64,000 bases of DNA. Origin: Sphingopyxis sp. GTDB taxonomy: Bacteria; Pseudomonadota; Alphaproteobacteria; Sphingomonadales; Sphingomonadaceae. The notes under the pieces were generated by a model. The model saw nothing but the letters and a program-made list of their open reading frames with translations. It was not told where the DNA came from and made no database searches. The stretch spans positions 120,491 to 184,490 of the forward strand of contig NZ_JAEULM010000030.1 of the NCBI RefSeq assembly GCF_016793825.1, read 5' to 3'. Both the position numbers and the translations under genes were made by a program. Below are positions 27,532-37,323 of the stretch, piece after piece (the stretch's first letter is position 1; each line of letters opens with the position of its first letter).

Positions 27532-27870
27532 TCAGTCGCTCTTTTTGGCGGTGCCGTCGGGCGTAACCGCTTTTTGACCGCCCGGAGCGGGAACCGCTTC
27601 GGGATTGTCCGACTTGAGCTCGCCAGCATTTTCGTCAGCGGTTTCATCGGTTGGTTTCGCCGCGTCGGCCTTTTTGGTGCCGTCATCGGGGATGCTGTTA
27701 TCGACCGCGGTGCCGTCGCCGGCGCTGTCGTCGAGAATGATCATCGAGTCGCTGATCGATCCCGGCTGCACTTCGACGGCGTCGAGCTTGGCGGTCGATT
27801 TCCCGGCGGGCTCGCTATTGCAGGCAGCGAGCAGGAAAAGGGGCAGGGCGATGAAGATGGTCCGCGTCAT
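27532..27870 (-). CDS. Small lipoprotein, hypothetical
   Basis: A 112-residue protein with a lipobox (MTRTIFIALPLFLLAAC, Cys17), then a low-complexity acidic region rich in Asp, Lys, Thr and Pro with no domain. It ends about 11 nt from the queE stop (convergent). The start of lipB's C-terminal neighbourhood lies upstream on the same strand, so it may be cotranscribed with lipB. Confidence 0.65.
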   Translation of the reverse strand: MTRTIFIALPLFLLAACNSEPAGKSTAKLDAVEVQPGSISDSMIILDDSAGDGTAVDNSIPDDGTKKADAAKPTDETADENAGELKSDNPEAVPAPGGQKAVTPDGTAKKSD

Positions 27871-27880
27871 GGCGCCGTTC

Positions 27881-28534
27881 CTAATCGCTCGTCCGGAGCT
27901 TGTCGAGAAAGGCAGCGCTAGCATCCGCCAGCGCCCGATCGACATCAGCCAACGTGGCGGGATTGTTCAGCGCGGCAAGACTGGTGACCGGAAACTCGGC
28001 GATCCCACAGGGCACAATGCCGTTGAAGTGCGCGAGGTCCGGATTCAGGTTGAGCGAAAAGCCGTGTAGCGTGACCCAGCGCTTTACCCGGACGCCGATC
28101 GCCCCGATCTTCGCTTCGCGCCCCTGCGGGTCGTCGGTCCAGATGCCGATCCGTCCCTCGGCCCGCCGTGCCTCGACGCCGAGCAGCGCGAGCGCGTCGA
28201 TGACCCAGCTTTCGAGAGCGGCCACATAGGCCCGCACGTCGCGTCCGCGTCGTGCCAGATCAAGCTGGACATACCCCACACGCTGTCCGGGACCATGATA
28301 GGTATAGCGTCCGCCGCGCCCGGCATCGAAGACAGGAAATCGCGCGTCGAGCAATTCGGCGGGATCCGCACTGGTTCCCGCCGTATAAAGGGGCGGATGT
28401 TCGAGTAGCCAGATGCGTTCCTTGCCCGTGCCTGCATGAATCGCGGCGGCCCGCGCCTCCATGTCGATCAGCGCATCGGCATAATCGGCAAGACCTGGCG
28501 ATACGATCCATTCGGGTGCGGGAAGGGCGGACAT
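27881..28534 (-). CDS. lipB: Octanoyl-ACP:protein N-octanoyltransferase
   Basis: A 217-residue enzyme that attaches octanoate to lipoyl domains. It shows [22 protein letters not shown], the catalytic Lys in [17 protein letters not shown] and the catalytic Cys in NGIVPCGI. Start ATG 28534 fits the family length; the reading frame extends further upstream without family similarity. Confidence 0.94.
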   Translation of the reverse strand: MSALPAPEWIVSPGLADYADALIDMEARAAAIHAGTGKERIWLLEHPPLYTAGTSADPAELLDARFPVFDAGRGGRYTYHGPGQRVGYVQLDLARRGRDVRAYVAALESWVIDALALLGVEARRAEGRIGIWTDDPQGREAKIGAIGVRVKRWVTLHGFSLNLNPDLAHFNGIVPCGIAEFPVTSLAALNNPATLADVDRALADASAAFLDKLRTSD

Positions 28535-28665
28535 GGCGCGGTTCCTGCCGTGTTGCTGCGCGGGAAGCAAGGGCGGGATTTGCGGTCGGCATGAAGGCTG
28601 GACATTGCGGACGAAGACCGTCAGTTTCATCCGAAATCGGGCACAAGATAAATCACGGGGTATCA

Positions 28666-29409
28666 ATGGCAAAATTCGACATGGGTGCGGCCTGGGACGA
28701 CGCGGTGACACTGGTGCGGGCGCACCTGCCGCTGACGAGCGTCCTGGCCGGATTGTTCCTGTTTCTTCCGGGGATGGCGATGGCCATTCTGGGGCCGGAG
28801 CCGCTCGCGCCGGCTGGCAACGCGACTCCCGATCAACTCGGCGCGATGCTTGTCGAGGAAATGCGTCAGCAGATACCGTGGCTGCTTGCGGTCATGGTCG
28901 CATCGACGCTGGGTTCGGTGGCGATTCTCCGCCTCTGGCTTGCCCGGTCGGGTACCAGCGTGGGCGAGGCGTTGGGTTTCGCGTTCACCATGCTCCCGAC
29001 CCTGATCGTGATCTTTGTCGTCCAGTCGGTGATGTTCGGTATCGCGATGCTCCTGCTGATCATTCCGGCGCTCTATCTGGTTGGTCGGTTTGCCGCGGTC
29101 TACCCGTTGCTGGTCGACCAGAATCTGAAGAACCCGGTTTCCTCGCTGATGGGAAGTTGGCAGCTGACGCGGGGCAACGGATGGCGGATCGCGCTTTTCG
29201 TCATCCTGTTCGTGATTGCCATGCTGGTGATTTCGATGATCGTCGGCGGCGTTACCAGCGTGTTCGGTGCGCGCGGGTCGTTCGGTTATCTGATTGGCAG
29301 CATAATAAACTCGGCGGTATCGGCAGGTTTTGGCTTGCTCAACACGGCTGTGATCGCGTCCGTTTACCGGCAGCTCGCCGTGCGCGGCGCGGGCGAGGTC
29401 TTCGCGTGA
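28666..29409 (+). CDS. Integral membrane protein (GPDPase membrane-domain-like), paralogue 1
   Basis: A 247-residue membrane protein with about five to six helices. The pattern [45 protein letters not shown] resembles the membrane domain of glycerophosphodiester phosphodiesterases and related unknown proteins. It ends in RGAGEVFA, nearly the same as the next gene's GGADVFA, so the two are tandem paralogues. ATG 28666 has CACGGGG upstream. Confidence 0.7.
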   Translation: MAKFDMGAAWDDAVTLVRAHLPLTSVLAGLFLFLPGMAMAILGPEPLAPAGNATPDQLGAMLVEEMRQQIPWLLAVMVASTLGSVAILRLWLARSGTSVGEALGFAFTMLPTLIVIFVVQSVMFGIAMLLLIIPALYLVGRFAAVYPLLVDQNLKNPVSSLMGSWQLTRGNGWRIALFVILFVIAMLVISMIVGGVTSVFGARGSFGYLIGSIINSAVSAGFGLLNTAVIASVYRQLAVRGAGEVFA

Positions 29410-29496
29410 CGAACGATCGTCAAGGCGATGGGGCATAACAACAGGTGCGAATGGGGTCGGCGGTAACGGAGTAAAAGCAACAACGGGGGAAGTGAT

Positions 29497-30372
29497 ATGG
29501 TCAAGATGAGTATCGGAGCCGCCTTCTCGGAAACCTTCGCGTTTCTGAAGGCGAACTGGGTGCAGATGCTGATGTGGCTTGGCGGCGCGGTGGTCGTGGC
29601 CTGCCTGCTCGGCTGGCTGCTTTTGCGTAACGCGATGATGACGATGATGATGGCGCAAGGCGATCCGTCGGCCGCTTTCGGAGCGCTGGGATCGTTCATG
29701 CTCTTCGGGCTCGTTGCCGGGACCATCGTCTTTGCGGCAAGCCTGTTGATCTGGCGAACCGGGCTTGTGGGCGGCGAGCCGGCGAGCGATATCGGCTGGG
29801 GCCTGGGGGCAGGCGCGGCCTATATGCTCGGGATGTTCGTCGTCTACATTGCGACCGTCATCATGATGTACATTGTCCTGCTGATCGTCGGCCTGCTGGC
29901 TTTTGCCGTGTTCGGGGCGAGCGGGATGTCGATCGAGAGTCTGGCGACGGGTGGAGCCTCGGCAGGACTCATCCTGTTCGGCATCATCATCTATGCCGCG
30001 ATCATCATCTTCTTCCTGTGGTTCTTCGGTCGCCTGACGGTTGCCGGCCCGTTGATGGCGGTGAACCGGTCGTCGAATCCCTTTTCGGCCTTTGCCGAGT
30101 CGTGGCGGCTGACGAGCGCGTCGCAGTGGACGATCGTGGGTTTCAATGTCCTGATGGGGATATTGTTCCTCGTCTTCTTCTTCATCGTATCGCTGGTGCT
30201 GGGCAGCGTAGCGAGTGCGATGATGACACCCGATGCGGGATTCGGCGCAATGATCGGCGCGCTCTTTCTCGCGCTGGTCATCTATGTTCCGACGATCCTG
30301 GTGTCGGTTTCGATGCCCGCAGCGGTTTATCGCTGCATCGGAACGAGCGGGGGCGCAGACGTTTTCGCCTGA
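29497..30372 (+). CDS. Integral membrane protein, paralogue 2
   Basis: A 291-residue protein with six or so transmembrane helices and a Met-rich segment (NAMMTMMMAQG). It shares with the previous gene the segment AVNRSSNPFSAFAESWRLTSASQWTI (compare [26 protein letters not shown]) and the C-terminus. Function unknown. It is followed by a strong terminator. Confidence 0.7.
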   Translation: MVKMSIGAAFSETFAFLKANWVQMLMWLGGAVVVACLLGWLLLRNAMMTMMMAQGDPSAAFGALGSFMLFGLVAGTIVFAASLLIWRTGLVGGEPASDIGWGLGAGAAYMLGMFVVYIATVIMMYIVLLIVGLLAFAVFGASGMSIESLATGGASAGLILFGIIIYAAIIIFFLWFFGRLTVAGPLMAVNRSSNPFSAFAESWRLTSASQWTIVGFNVLMGILFLVFFFIVSLVLGSVASAMMTPDAGFGAMIGALFLALVIYVPTILVSVSMPAAVYRCIGTSGGADVFA

Positions 30373-30393
30373 TCGACGGCTGTCGATTGCAAG

Positions 30394-30424
30394 AGGGCGC
30401 TCCGGTGACGGGGCGCCCTTTTTG
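30394..30424 (+). terminator. Intrinsic terminator
   Basis: Stem GGGCGC (30395-30400) with GCGCCC (30413-30418), extended by three more pairs, then TTTTT. It ends the membrane-protein transcript and abuts the hemF stop codon. Confidence 0.85.
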
Positions 30425-30426
30425 TA

Positions 30427-31287
30427 TCAGCTCCATTTCGCCAGCGGCGGCAGGCTCATCAGGATCGCATCGATATTGCCGCCGGTCTTGAGCCCGAAGA
30501 GCGTCCCGCGATCGTAGACGAGGTTGAATTCGGCATAACGCCCCCGCCAGATCAATTGCTCGTCGCGTTCAGCCTCCGTGAAGGGCTGCGCCATCCGCCG
30601 GCGTACGATCTGCGGGAATATGTCCAGAAAGGCCTCACCCACCGCCTGGGTGAAACCGAAGCTGCGGTCGAACTCGGCATCGTCGCCGCATTCGAGATGG
30701 TCGTAGAATATGCCGCCTACCCCGCGATGGACGCCGCGATGCGGAATATAGAAATATTCGTCCGCCCATTTGGCGTAGCGTTCATAGACGTCGGGGCCGT
30801 AGGGGGCGCATGCGGCACGGAAACGCGCATGGAAGGCGTCGGTATCTTCGCGGTAGGGAATCGGCGGGTTGAGGTCCGCGCCGCCGCCGAACCAGCGTTT
30901 TGTCGTCGCAAGAAAGCGCGTGTTCATATGCACCGCCGGAACATGCGGGTTCGCCATATGCGCGACCAGGCTGATTCCGGTTGCGAAGAAGGCCGGGTCT
31001 TCGCCGGCTCCGTGGATCGACTTCGCGAAGTCCGGTGCAAATTCCCCGCCGACGGTCGAGACATTGACGCCGACCTTTTCAAAGACCTCGCCGGTCATCA
31101 CGCCGCGAACGCCGCCGCCGCCCTGACCGACGGCGAGTCCCTCGGCCTCCCGGTCCCATGGCGTATAGCCGAAGCGCGCGTCGCTGCCGGCTTCGCGCTC
31201 AATGGCCTCGAATTCGGCGCAGATGCGGTCGCGCAGCGACTCGAACCAGGTGCGTGCCGCCTGCTGCTGAGTGTCGAGCGGGATCAT
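30427..31287 (-). CDS. hemF: Oxygen-dependent coproporphyrinogen-III oxidase
   Basis: A 286-residue enzyme of haem synthesis. It shows KVGVNVSTVGGEFAPDF, NPHVPAVHMNTRF, WFGGGADLNPPIPYREDT, HRGVGGIFYDHL and the end RGRYAEFNLVYDRGTLFGLKTGGNIDAILMSLPP. ATG 31287 overlaps the trmL stop by 4 nt, so they form an operon. Confidence 0.95.
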   Translation of the reverse strand: MIPLDTQQQAARTWFESLRDRICAEFEAIEREAGSDARFGYTPWDREAEGLAVGQGGGGVRGVMTGEVFEKVGVNVSTVGGEFAPDFAKSIHGAGEDPAFFATGISLVAHMANPHVPAVHMNTRFLATTKRWFGGGADLNPPIPYREDTDAFHARFRAACAPYGPDVYERYAKWADEYFYIPHRGVHRGVGGIFYDHLECGDDAEFDRSFGFTQAVGEAFLDIFPQIVRRRMAQPFTEAERDEQLIWRGRYAEFNLVYDRGTLFGLKTGGNIDAILMSLPPLAKWS

Positions 31288-31742
31288 GCGGGATAGCCTT
31301 TCGTTTGGCGGAGCGCCTCCGCGAGCGCGATGCCAGCCGCCACCGCGACATTCAAGGATCGAAAGCCGGATTGCATCGGAATCGCGACCCGCGCCGAGAC
31401 CGTTTCGTGGACGTGGTGCGGCACGCCGGAACCTTCCGACCCGAAGAGGAGAATATCGTCCGGATCGAACGTAAAATTGGGAAGGGGAGTCGCGCCCGCG
31501 GTCGTGAGCAGCACGGTTCGCCGTTCGCCGGTCTGCGACCATTGCCTGAAGGCGCCCCATTCGGCATGCCTTTGCACGTTGGCGCGCACGGCATAATCCA
31601 TCCCCGCCCGCTTGAGCGCCGCATTCCCAAAAGGAAAGCCGCAGGGTTCGATGATATGCGCCGGTACGCCGAAGCAGGCAGCCGTCCGCAGGATGGTGCC
31701 GACATTGCCGGCGATGTCGGGCTGAAACAGGGCGATTTCCAT
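31284..31742 (-). CDS. trmL: tRNA (cytidine(34)-2'-O)-methyltransferase
   Basis: A 152-residue SPOUT methyltransferase acting on the wobble base of tRNA-Leu. It shows IALFQPDIAGNVGTILRTAACF, DILLFGSEGSGVPHHVH and the knot IPMQSGFRSLNVAVAAGIALAEALRQ. ATG 31742 matches family N-termini. Confidence 0.92.
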   Translation of the reverse strand: MEIALFQPDIAGNVGTILRTAACFGVPAHIIEPCGFPFGNAALKRAGMDYAVRANVQRHAEWGAFRQWSQTGERRTVLLTTAGATPLPNFTFDPDDILLFGSEGSGVPHHVHETVSARVAIPMQSGFRSLNVAVAAGIALAEALRQTKGYPA

Positions 31743-31827
31743 GCCGCTGCCATAAAGGGGCAAGCGTCGGGAATCGAGAGGTTTGGCCGCAGCATCCCGA
31801 TCAAGTGACCGAAGCGGAAATTGCCTG

Positions 31828-31856
31828 TTGGCAAGGCCGGACTGTCCGGCTATCAG
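31828..31856 (+). promoter_or_regulatory. Possible promoter of petABC
   Basis: TTGGCA (31828-31833), 17 bp, then TATCAG (31851-31856). It lies in the 225-bp gap between divergent trmL and petA. The rest of the gap is GC-rich with no gene. Confidence 0.35.
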
Positions 31857-31967
31857 GCCGGCAATTCCCGGAGGGGCCGCCGGGCTGCGCCGTTTTGCGC
31901 GCGCGCATCAGGGGCGGGCCATCCTTCTTCGGGGACTTTGTCAGTTCACCCATGCAAGGGCAATCGA

Positions 31968-32525
31968 ATGGCCAGTGAAACCGATACTACCGCCGGCATC
32001 GAAGATGGCGTGCGGCGCCGGGACTTCATCAACATCGCAGCAGTCAGTTTTGCAGGTGTCGGTGCGGCCGCGGTGGTGCTCCCCCTGGTCAACCAGATGA
32101 ACCCCTCCGCCGACGTGCTCGCGCAATCGACCACCGAAATCGACATTTCGGCGATCCAGCCGGGGCAGGCGATCAAGACCAGCTGGCGCAAGCAGCCGGT
32201 TTTCGTCCGCAACCTCGTGCCGGCCGAAATCGCCGCCGCGAAGAAGGTTCCCCTGAGCGACCTTCGCGACCCGCAGACGATCGACGAGCGCACCAAGCCC
32301 GGCAAGGAAAACTGGCTGATCACGCTTGGTGTCTGCACCCACCTTGGCTGTGTGCCGCTTGGCGCGGCCGAGGGTGAAAATCGCGGTGACTTCGGCGGTT
32401 ATTTCTGCCCGTGTCACGGTTCGCACTACGACACTGCGGCGCGTATCCGTAAGGGCCCGGCACCCAAGAATCTGGTCGTGCCCCCCTATGAATTCAACAG
32501 CGACACTGTCGTGACGATCGGCTGA
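31968..32525 (+). CDS. petA: Ubiquinol-cytochrome c reductase iron-sulfur subunit (Rieske)
   Basis: A 185-residue subunit of the bc1 complex. A Tat-type N-terminus ([10 protein letters not shown]) leads into the membrane anchor. The [2Fe-2S] ligands are Cys123/His125 (CTHLGC) and Cys147/His150 (CPCHGSHYD), with Cys128-Cys149 as the disulfide. ATG 31968 has CAAGGG upstream; the longer upstream frame is not conserved-looking. First gene of petABC. Confidence 0.96.
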   Translation: MASETDTTAGIEDGVRRRDFINIAAVSFAGVGAAAVVLPLVNQMNPSADVLAQSTTEIDISAIQPGQAIKTSWRKQPVFVRNLVPAEIAAAKKVPLSDLRDPQTIDERTKPGKENWLITLGVCTHLGCVPLGAAEGENRGDFGGYFCPCHGSHYDTAARIRKGPAPKNLVVPPYEFNSDTVVTIG

Positions 32526-32538
32526 GGAGCGAGATAAG

Positions 32539-33819
32539 ATGAGCTTTCCCTGGGCCAAGAACTACGAACCGCAGCAGCCGCTGATGAAGTGGCTGGACGA
32601 GAAGCTGCCGCTTCCGCGCCTCGTCTACAACGCGATCGGTGCCGGCTATCCGGTTCCGCGCAACCTCAATTATTTCTGGAACTTCGGCGTCCTCGCGGGC
32701 GTCGCGCTGGTGATCCAGATCGTCACCGGTATCGTATTGGCGATGCATTATGCCGCCAATGCGGGTGTCGCCTTCAACTCGGTCGAGCATATCATGCGCG
32801 ACGTGAATGCCGGCTGGTTCATCCGCTACGCGCACATGAACGGCGCGAGCATGTTCTTCATCGTCGTCTATCTGCATATTTTCCGCGGCCTTTACTACGG
32901 TTCGTACAAGGCGCCGCGCGAGATGGTGTGGCTGCTCGGCGTGGTGATTTTCCTCCTCATGATGGCGACTGCCTTCATGGGATATGTTCTTCCGTGGGGG
33001 CAGATGAGCTTCTGGGGCGCGCAGGTGATCACGGGCTTCTTCTCGGCCATTCCAGCCGTCGGTGACCCGATCCGCGTCTGGCTGCTTGGCGGCTTTGCGC
33101 CGGATAATGCCGCGCTGAACCGCTTCTTCTCGCTGCATTACCTGCTGCCGTTCGTCATCGCGGGCGTCATCATCCTGCACATCTGGGCGCTGCATATCCC
33201 GGGTTCGTCGAACCCGACCGGCATCGAGGTGAAGGACGAACAGGACACCGTCCCGTTCCACCCCTATTACACCGCGAAGGACGGCTTCGGCGTCGGCGTC
33301 TTCCTGCTGCTGTTCGTTACGCTGACCTTCTTCAGCCCGAACCTGCTCGGCCACGCCGACAACTATATCGCGGCGAACCCGCTTTCGACGCCGGCGCACA
33401 TCGTGCCCGAATGGTATTTCTGGCCGTTCTACGCGATCCTGCGCGCCTTCACCTTCAACTTCCTGTGGATCGATGCGAAGCTGTGGGGCGTGCTCGCCAT
33501 GTTCGCGGCGATCGCGCTGCTGTTCTTCCTGCCCTGGCTTGACAGCTCGCCGGTGAAGTCATCCAACTATCGCCCGCTCAACCGGATTTTCTTCTGGGTC
33601 CTGGTTGCGGACGTGTTCATTCTGGGCTGGTGCGGAAAGAGCCCGGCCGAGCAGCCTTATGTTCTGCTCAGCCAGCTTGGTGCGGCTTATTATTTCGCGC
33701 ACTTCCTGATCATCCTGCCGATCATCTCGCGGATCGAGCGGCCGTTGCCGATGCCGAATTCGATCACCGAGGCGGTCCTCGCAAAGCATGCCGACGCCCC
33801 GTCGGCAGCCACGGCCTGA
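32539..33819 (+). CDS. petB: Cytochrome b subunit of the bc1 complex
   Basis: A 426-residue polytopic subunit. The Qo-site PEWY motif is in [14 protein letters not shown]; haem-binding histidines are in the helices containing [17 protein letters not shown] and the [16 protein letters not shown] regions. It lies 13 bp after petA with a GAGGAGCGAG ribosome binding site. Confidence 0.97.
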   Translation: MSFPWAKNYEPQQPLMKWLDEKLPLPRLVYNAIGAGYPVPRNLNYFWNFGVLAGVALVIQIVTGIVLAMHYAANAGVAFNSVEHIMRDVNAGWFIRYAHMNGASMFFIVVYLHIFRGLYYGSYKAPREMVWLLGVVIFLLMMATAFMGYVLPWGQMSFWGAQVITGFFSAIPAVGDPIRVWLLGGFAPDNAALNRFFSLHYLLPFVIAGVIILHIWALHIPGSSNPTGIEVKDEQDTVPFHPYYTAKDGFGVGVFLLLFVTLTFFSPNLLGHADNYIAANPLSTPAHIVPEWYFWPFYAILRAFTFNFLWIDAKLWGVLAMFAAIALLFFLPWLDSSPVKSSNYRPLNRIFFWVLVADVFILGWCGKSPAEQPYVLLSQLGAAYYFAHFLIILPIISRIERPLPMPNSITEAVLAKHADAPSAATA

Positions 33820-33850
33820 GCGCCGGACTTTAATAGGAGCTGATAAAGCC

Positions 33851-34660
33851 ATGGTTCGTCCGCTCGGTTTCCTCGTCGGCCTGGGTTTCATTGCCGCGCT
33901 GGTGTTCGCGATCCTCACGACGCCGCTCACCAATGAGCCCAATGCTTCGCACGAGTTCCACAAACATCCGAAGCATCTGAAGCTGGCCAGCGATGGCTTG
34001 ATGCCGCACTGGGACAAGGCCCAGTTGCAGCGCGGTCTTCAGGTGTACAAGGAAGTCTGCTCGGCCTGTCATAGCCTGCACCTCGTCGCGTTCCGCGATA
34101 TCGGGGATCTCGGCTATACCGAAGGTCAGGTGAAGACCTTCGCGAAGGGCTTCCAGGTGCCGTCGGTCAACCCCGACACGGGCGAACCGGCGACGCGCGA
34201 CGGCCTGCCGTCGGATTACTTCCCCGGCCCCTATGCCAACGAAGTTGCGGCGCGTGCAGCGAACAACAATGCGTTGCCGCCTGACCTGTCGTTGATCACC
34301 AAGGCGCGCGAAGGCGGCAAGGACTATGTCTATTCGCTGCTGACCGGTTTCCAGAATCCGCCGGCGAACCTGCCGAAGGAATTGCGTCCGGGCACCGGCC
34401 TCCACTTCAACCCCTATTTCGCGAACCTGAACCTCGCGATGGCGCCGCCGCTGACCAAGGGTCAGGTGACGTTCGCCGACGGTTCGCCGAATACGGTCGA
34501 GGCGATGGCCAAGGATGTCAGCGCGTTCCTGGTCTGGACTGCCGAACCCAAGCTGGTGAAGCGCGTCCAGGTGGGCTGGGCAGCCCTCATCTTCCTGCTC
34601 ATCTTCACCGGCCTGACCTATATGTCGTACCGCAACATCTGGGCCGACAAGAAGCATTGA
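33851..34660 (+). CDS. petC: Cytochrome c1
   Basis: A 269-residue subunit with a single haem c (CSACH at residues 70-74), the axial Met region LNLAMAPPL and a C-terminal membrane anchor (AALIFLLIFTGLTYMSYRNIW). An N-terminal hydrophobic segment (PLGFLVGLGFIAALVFAIL) is the signal. The start chosen is ATG 33851; the open frame upstream runs back into petB. Confidence 0.96.
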   Translation: MVRPLGFLVGLGFIAALVFAILTTPLTNEPNASHEFHKHPKHLKLASDGLMPHWDKAQLQRGLQVYKEVCSACHSLHLVAFRDIGDLGYTEGQVKTFAKGFQVPSVNPDTGEPATRDGLPSDYFPGPYANEVAARAANNNALPPDLSLITKAREGGKDYVYSLLTGFQNPPANLPKELRPGTGLHFNPYFANLNLAMAPPLTKGQVTFADGSPNTVEAMAKDVSAFLVWTAEPKLVKRVQVGWAALIFLLIFTGLTYMSYRNIWADKKH

Positions 34661-34686
34661 GGTCATAAGGGAGGGCGACCACGACG

Positions 34687-35241
34687 ATGATCGCCCTCCC
34701 GCCTCAGCCGGACCTCGACCTTGCGTCGCTCGTCCGCACCATCCCGGACTTTCCCAAGCCCGGTGTTCAGTTCCGCGACATTACGACGTTGATCGGCGAC
34801 GCAGTCGGCTTTGCCGAGAGCGTCCGCCGCCTGAGCGCGCGCGCCGCGGCCCATCGTCCCGACTACATCGTTGCAGTCGAAGCGCGCGGGTTCCTGTTCG
34901 GTGCTGCGATGGCGACGGCCATGGGGCTGGGGGTCGTCCCTGTGCGCAAGGCGGGAAAGCTGCCGGGCGTCACCATCGGCGTGGATTATGAACTCGAATA
35001 TGGCGTCGACCGGCTCGAACTGCACGAGGGTGCGGTTTTGCCGGGGCACCGCGTCGTATTGGTCGACGACCTGCTGGCAACAGGCGGCACGATCCTCGCG
35101 ACGGCAGCGCTGATGCGCAGTGTCGGAGTCGAAGTCGCGGCGGCGATGTTTGTCATCGACCTGCCTGATCTGGGCGGCGCGCAGCGACTGGGGGCATCAG
35201 GGATTGCTTGCGAGACGCTGATCGCGTTCGATGGCGATTGA
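34687..35241 (+). CDS. apt: Adenine phosphoribosyltransferase
   Basis: A 184-residue purine salvage enzyme. The PRPP loop is VVLVDDLLATGGTILA, and RDITTLIGD, VAVEARGFLFGAAMA and RKAGKLPG are typical. It lies 26 bp after petC and may be read with the bc1 genes. Its end overlaps the next gene by 11 nt. Confidence 0.94.
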   Translation: MIALPPQPDLDLASLVRTIPDFPKPGVQFRDITTLIGDAVGFAESVRRLSARAAAHRPDYIVAVEARGFLFGAAMATAMGLGVVPVRKAGKLPGVTIGVDYELEYGVDRLELHEGAVLPGHRVVLVDDLLATGGTILATAALMRSVGVEVAAAMFVIDLPDLGGAQRLGASGIACETLIAFDGD

Positions 35242-35803
35242 TAGCGAGGACCGGGCGAACGCCATGGTGCGCGCGCTCCTCGAGGCCGACGAACACCGCA
35301 TGGCGGCCCTATCGGCCGTCGCCGATCTGGCGCTTCCCGATGGATGGATCGGCGCCGGATTTGTGCGCGACGCCGTTTGGGATCATCTGCACGGTCGTTC
35401 GGGCGCTCCTCCGGCAGGCGACACGGATGTGTTGTGGTTCGATCCCAAAGCGGCGGATGAAGCTGTCGATCGGGCCTTCGAAGAGGAGCTGGGAGCAGTG
35501 CTGCCGTGCTTCGACTGGTCGGTAAAGAACCAGGCGCGGATGCATGTACGCAATGGCGATGCGCCCTATGTTTCTGTGGCCGATGCGATGACGCACTGGC
35601 CCGAAACGGCGACTGCGGTCGCGGCGAGGCTGGTTGCGGGGGGCGTCGAAATCAGCGCGCCTCTAGGCCTCGACGATCTGTTTGCCATGCGATTGCGGCC
35701 GACGCTTTCCTTCGCAGGAAGAGCAGATCCGATTTTCCGGCAAAGGCTCTCGTCGAAACGCTGGCTCGAACGCTACCCGATGCTGACGATCGCTCAGCCC
35801 TGA
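35231..35803 (+). CDS. DUF925-type nucleotidyltransferase family protein
   Basis: A 190-residue protein of a small nucleotidyltransferase-like family. Typical pieces are GWIGAGFVRDAVWDHLHG, DTDVLWFDP (Asp-x-Asp-like), FDWSVKNQARMH and SVADAMTHWPETATAVA. The reaction is unknown. It is coupled to apt by an 11-nt overlap. Confidence 0.8.
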   Translation: MAIDSEDRANAMVRALLEADEHRMAALSAVADLALPDGWIGAGFVRDAVWDHLHGRSGAPPAGDTDVLWFDPKAADEAVDRAFEEELGAVLPCFDWSVKNQARMHVRNGDAPYVSVADAMTHWPETATAVAARLVAGGVEISAPLGLDDLFAMRLRPTLSFAGRADPIFRQRLSSKRWLERYPMLTIAQP

Positions 35804-35818
35804 CGGCGGCAAAGAAAA

Positions 35819-35856
35819 GGCCCGCGTCCGAAGACGCGAGCCGATCGCCCTTTTTA
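35819..35856. terminator. Bidirectional terminator between convergent genes
   Basis: Stem CGCGTC (35823-35828) with GACGCG (35833-35838), loop CGAA, flanked by an A-rich stretch on the left and CCCTTTTT on the right. It would serve both the apt operon and eipA. Confidence 0.7.
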
Positions 35857-35869
35857 TGCGCGCCGGGTC

Positions 35870-36637
35870 TTAGAATGGCACCCAGTTCTGCTTTTTGCGG
35901 AACTTCATATAGCCGACATTCGCGCCGAGCCGCGCGCCGACGCCGACGCGGATCGGGATGAGGACGACATCGCCGCGACGAAGATAGGAGGCGTTGAAGC
36001 CGCCGATCAGATAGGCGGCGCCTTCGCCCGCAGGATAGCGTTTATAGAGGTCGTTGGTGTCGAACAGGTTGTAGACGAGGACGAAGGTGTTGCCCGCATT
36101 GGCGCCCGCGTCGAAACCGACCGAGGGGCCCGTCCAGTACGCCGGCATCTCGCCCTCCACTTTATGGAACAGGGTTCCCGAGCCATAGCGGACGCCGAGA
36201 ACAAGCGCGCCGCCAGCCTCGCGGCCGACGATATAGGCATTGGGCTCGCCCTGCTTCTTGAGGATGTCTTCTATCAGACCCGCAAGACCCTGCGCCCCCT
36301 TGCCGAAAACGCCCTCGGCCGCGCCGATCAGGTCGTCCTTCTTGTAGGTCGTTCCCGGCGGCGCAGTGTTGACCACCGTATCGGTCGTGCTCGTGGTCGT
36401 GCCGGCGTCCGGAGTCGCCGAATATTGCTGGTCGCCGGTGGCGAGGTCGCTGTCGAGTGACGGGTCGCTTGCGGCTGGCGATGCGGCTGGGGGTGCGGGG
36501 CGCGGATTGTCGAGGTCGGAATCGATAGCCGTGTTCGGATCCACCGAGGTCATCTGTGCGTTTACCGCGACGGGCGAGAGCATCAGCCCCATGGATGTAA
36601 CGGCGGTGGCGGCAAGATAGGTGAGCGTCTTACGCAT
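35870..36637 (-). CDS. DUF1134 envelope protein (EipA-type)
   Basis: A 255-residue periplasmic protein. After a signal peptide comes a long Pro/Ala/Ser/Thr/Asp-rich linker (about 30-100), then the DUF1134 domain (LIGAAEGVFGKGAQGLAGLIEDILKKQGEPNAYIVGREAGGA, GPSVGFDAGANAGNTFVLVYNL, YLRRGDVVLIPIRVGVGARLGANVGYMKFR). Family members such as Brucella EipA support cell-envelope integrity. ATG 36637 gives the clean signal peptide. Confidence 0.88.
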   Translation of the reverse strand: MRKTLTYLAATAVTSMGLMLSPVAVNAQMTSVDPNTAIDSDLDNPRPAPPAASPAASDPSLDSDLATGDQQYSATPDAGTTTSTTDTVVNTAPPGTTYKKDDLIGAAEGVFGKGAQGLAGLIEDILKKQGEPNAYIVGREAGGALVLGVRYGSGTLFHKVEGEMPAYWTGPSVGFDAGANAGNTFVLVYNLFDTNDLYKRYPAGEGAAYLIGGFNASYLRRGDVVLIPIRVGVGARLGANVGYMKFRKKQNWVPF

Positions 36638-36730
36638 ATTTCCCCCAAATCGGTTGGCGCATGGTGCGCCACGCGAGTTTACCATGACTCGTACAGTGAA
36701 TCGCGAGCAATGAATGGGCGATGACTTGAG

Positions 36731-36761
36731 TCGATTTTGCGCCAGACCGAATCGATTTTGC
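36731..36761. repeat. Short direct repeat upstream of eipA
   Basis: TCGATTTTGC occurs at 36731-36740 and 36752-36761, exactly 21 bp apart (two helical turns). It lies in the 240-bp gap between eipA and tRNA-Ser; a regulator site is possible. I see nothing else in this gap. Confidence 0.4.
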
Positions 36762-36877
36762 CGCGAGCCGTGACGTGGAACGTCAAAATAGGGCAATGTT
36801 TGGCGTTGCGGGGCGCGAAACGCATGGCTATAGCGACCCGCCTAAGGCCAGCCTGCCGCTAGCGCGGTAGACCATGC

Positions 36878-36970
36878 GGAGACGTGGGTGAGTGGCTGAA
36901 ACCAACGGTTTGCTAAACCGTCGTACTGGTAAATCCGGTACCGAGGGTTCGAATCCCTCCGTCTCCGCCA
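36878..36970 (+). tRNA. tRNA-Ser(GCT)
   Basis: A complete class II tRNA with encoded CCA. The acceptor stem GGAGACG pairs with CGTCTCC; anticodon GCT is at 36912-36914 in loop TTGCTAA; there is a long variable arm (TACTGGTAAATCCGGTA) and T-loop TTCGAAT. It reads AGC/AGU. The 350 bp that follow, up to the Hsp70-like gene, hold no gene that I can support. Confidence 0.97.
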
Positions 36971-37323
36971 CTTCTCTTCGGCCGTGTTAACTTCAGGCTG
37001 AAACGCGGCGAACTGCTTCGCATCGGCGCGATTGCCCGCTGAGCGATCAGGGAGCTTTTGGCGTTGCCTGCGGGGCGTGTTGCCGACATTGGCGAAGCCT
37101 CCTGCCGGAGGATCCGGGCTCCGATTGCCACACATATTTCGGGCGCGCCTCGGACTCGCGGTTCCCCATCGATCGCGCTGCTCTGTTGGAGCTGTGAAAG
37201 TTCGTGTTTCCGTTGACCTGATGGCCGTTTGCCGCTGTGAGGCACGCAGCCGCAACCTGTCGCCCATCGTTGCAGCGGTCGTGCCGCGCCGGCGCTGAAC
37301 GACCGGGCAACAAAGGATGGACG

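Noticed and set aside
30436-30462. CTGATGAG ... CGAAA hammerhead-like core on the minus strand
   Set aside because: It is the conserved hemF C-terminus (AILMSLPPLAK); stems I and III and a GUC/UH site are missing.
36842-37267. Minus-strand frame with RRRRDSNPRYRIYQ
   Set aside because: It is read-through of the antisense strand of tRNA-Ser.
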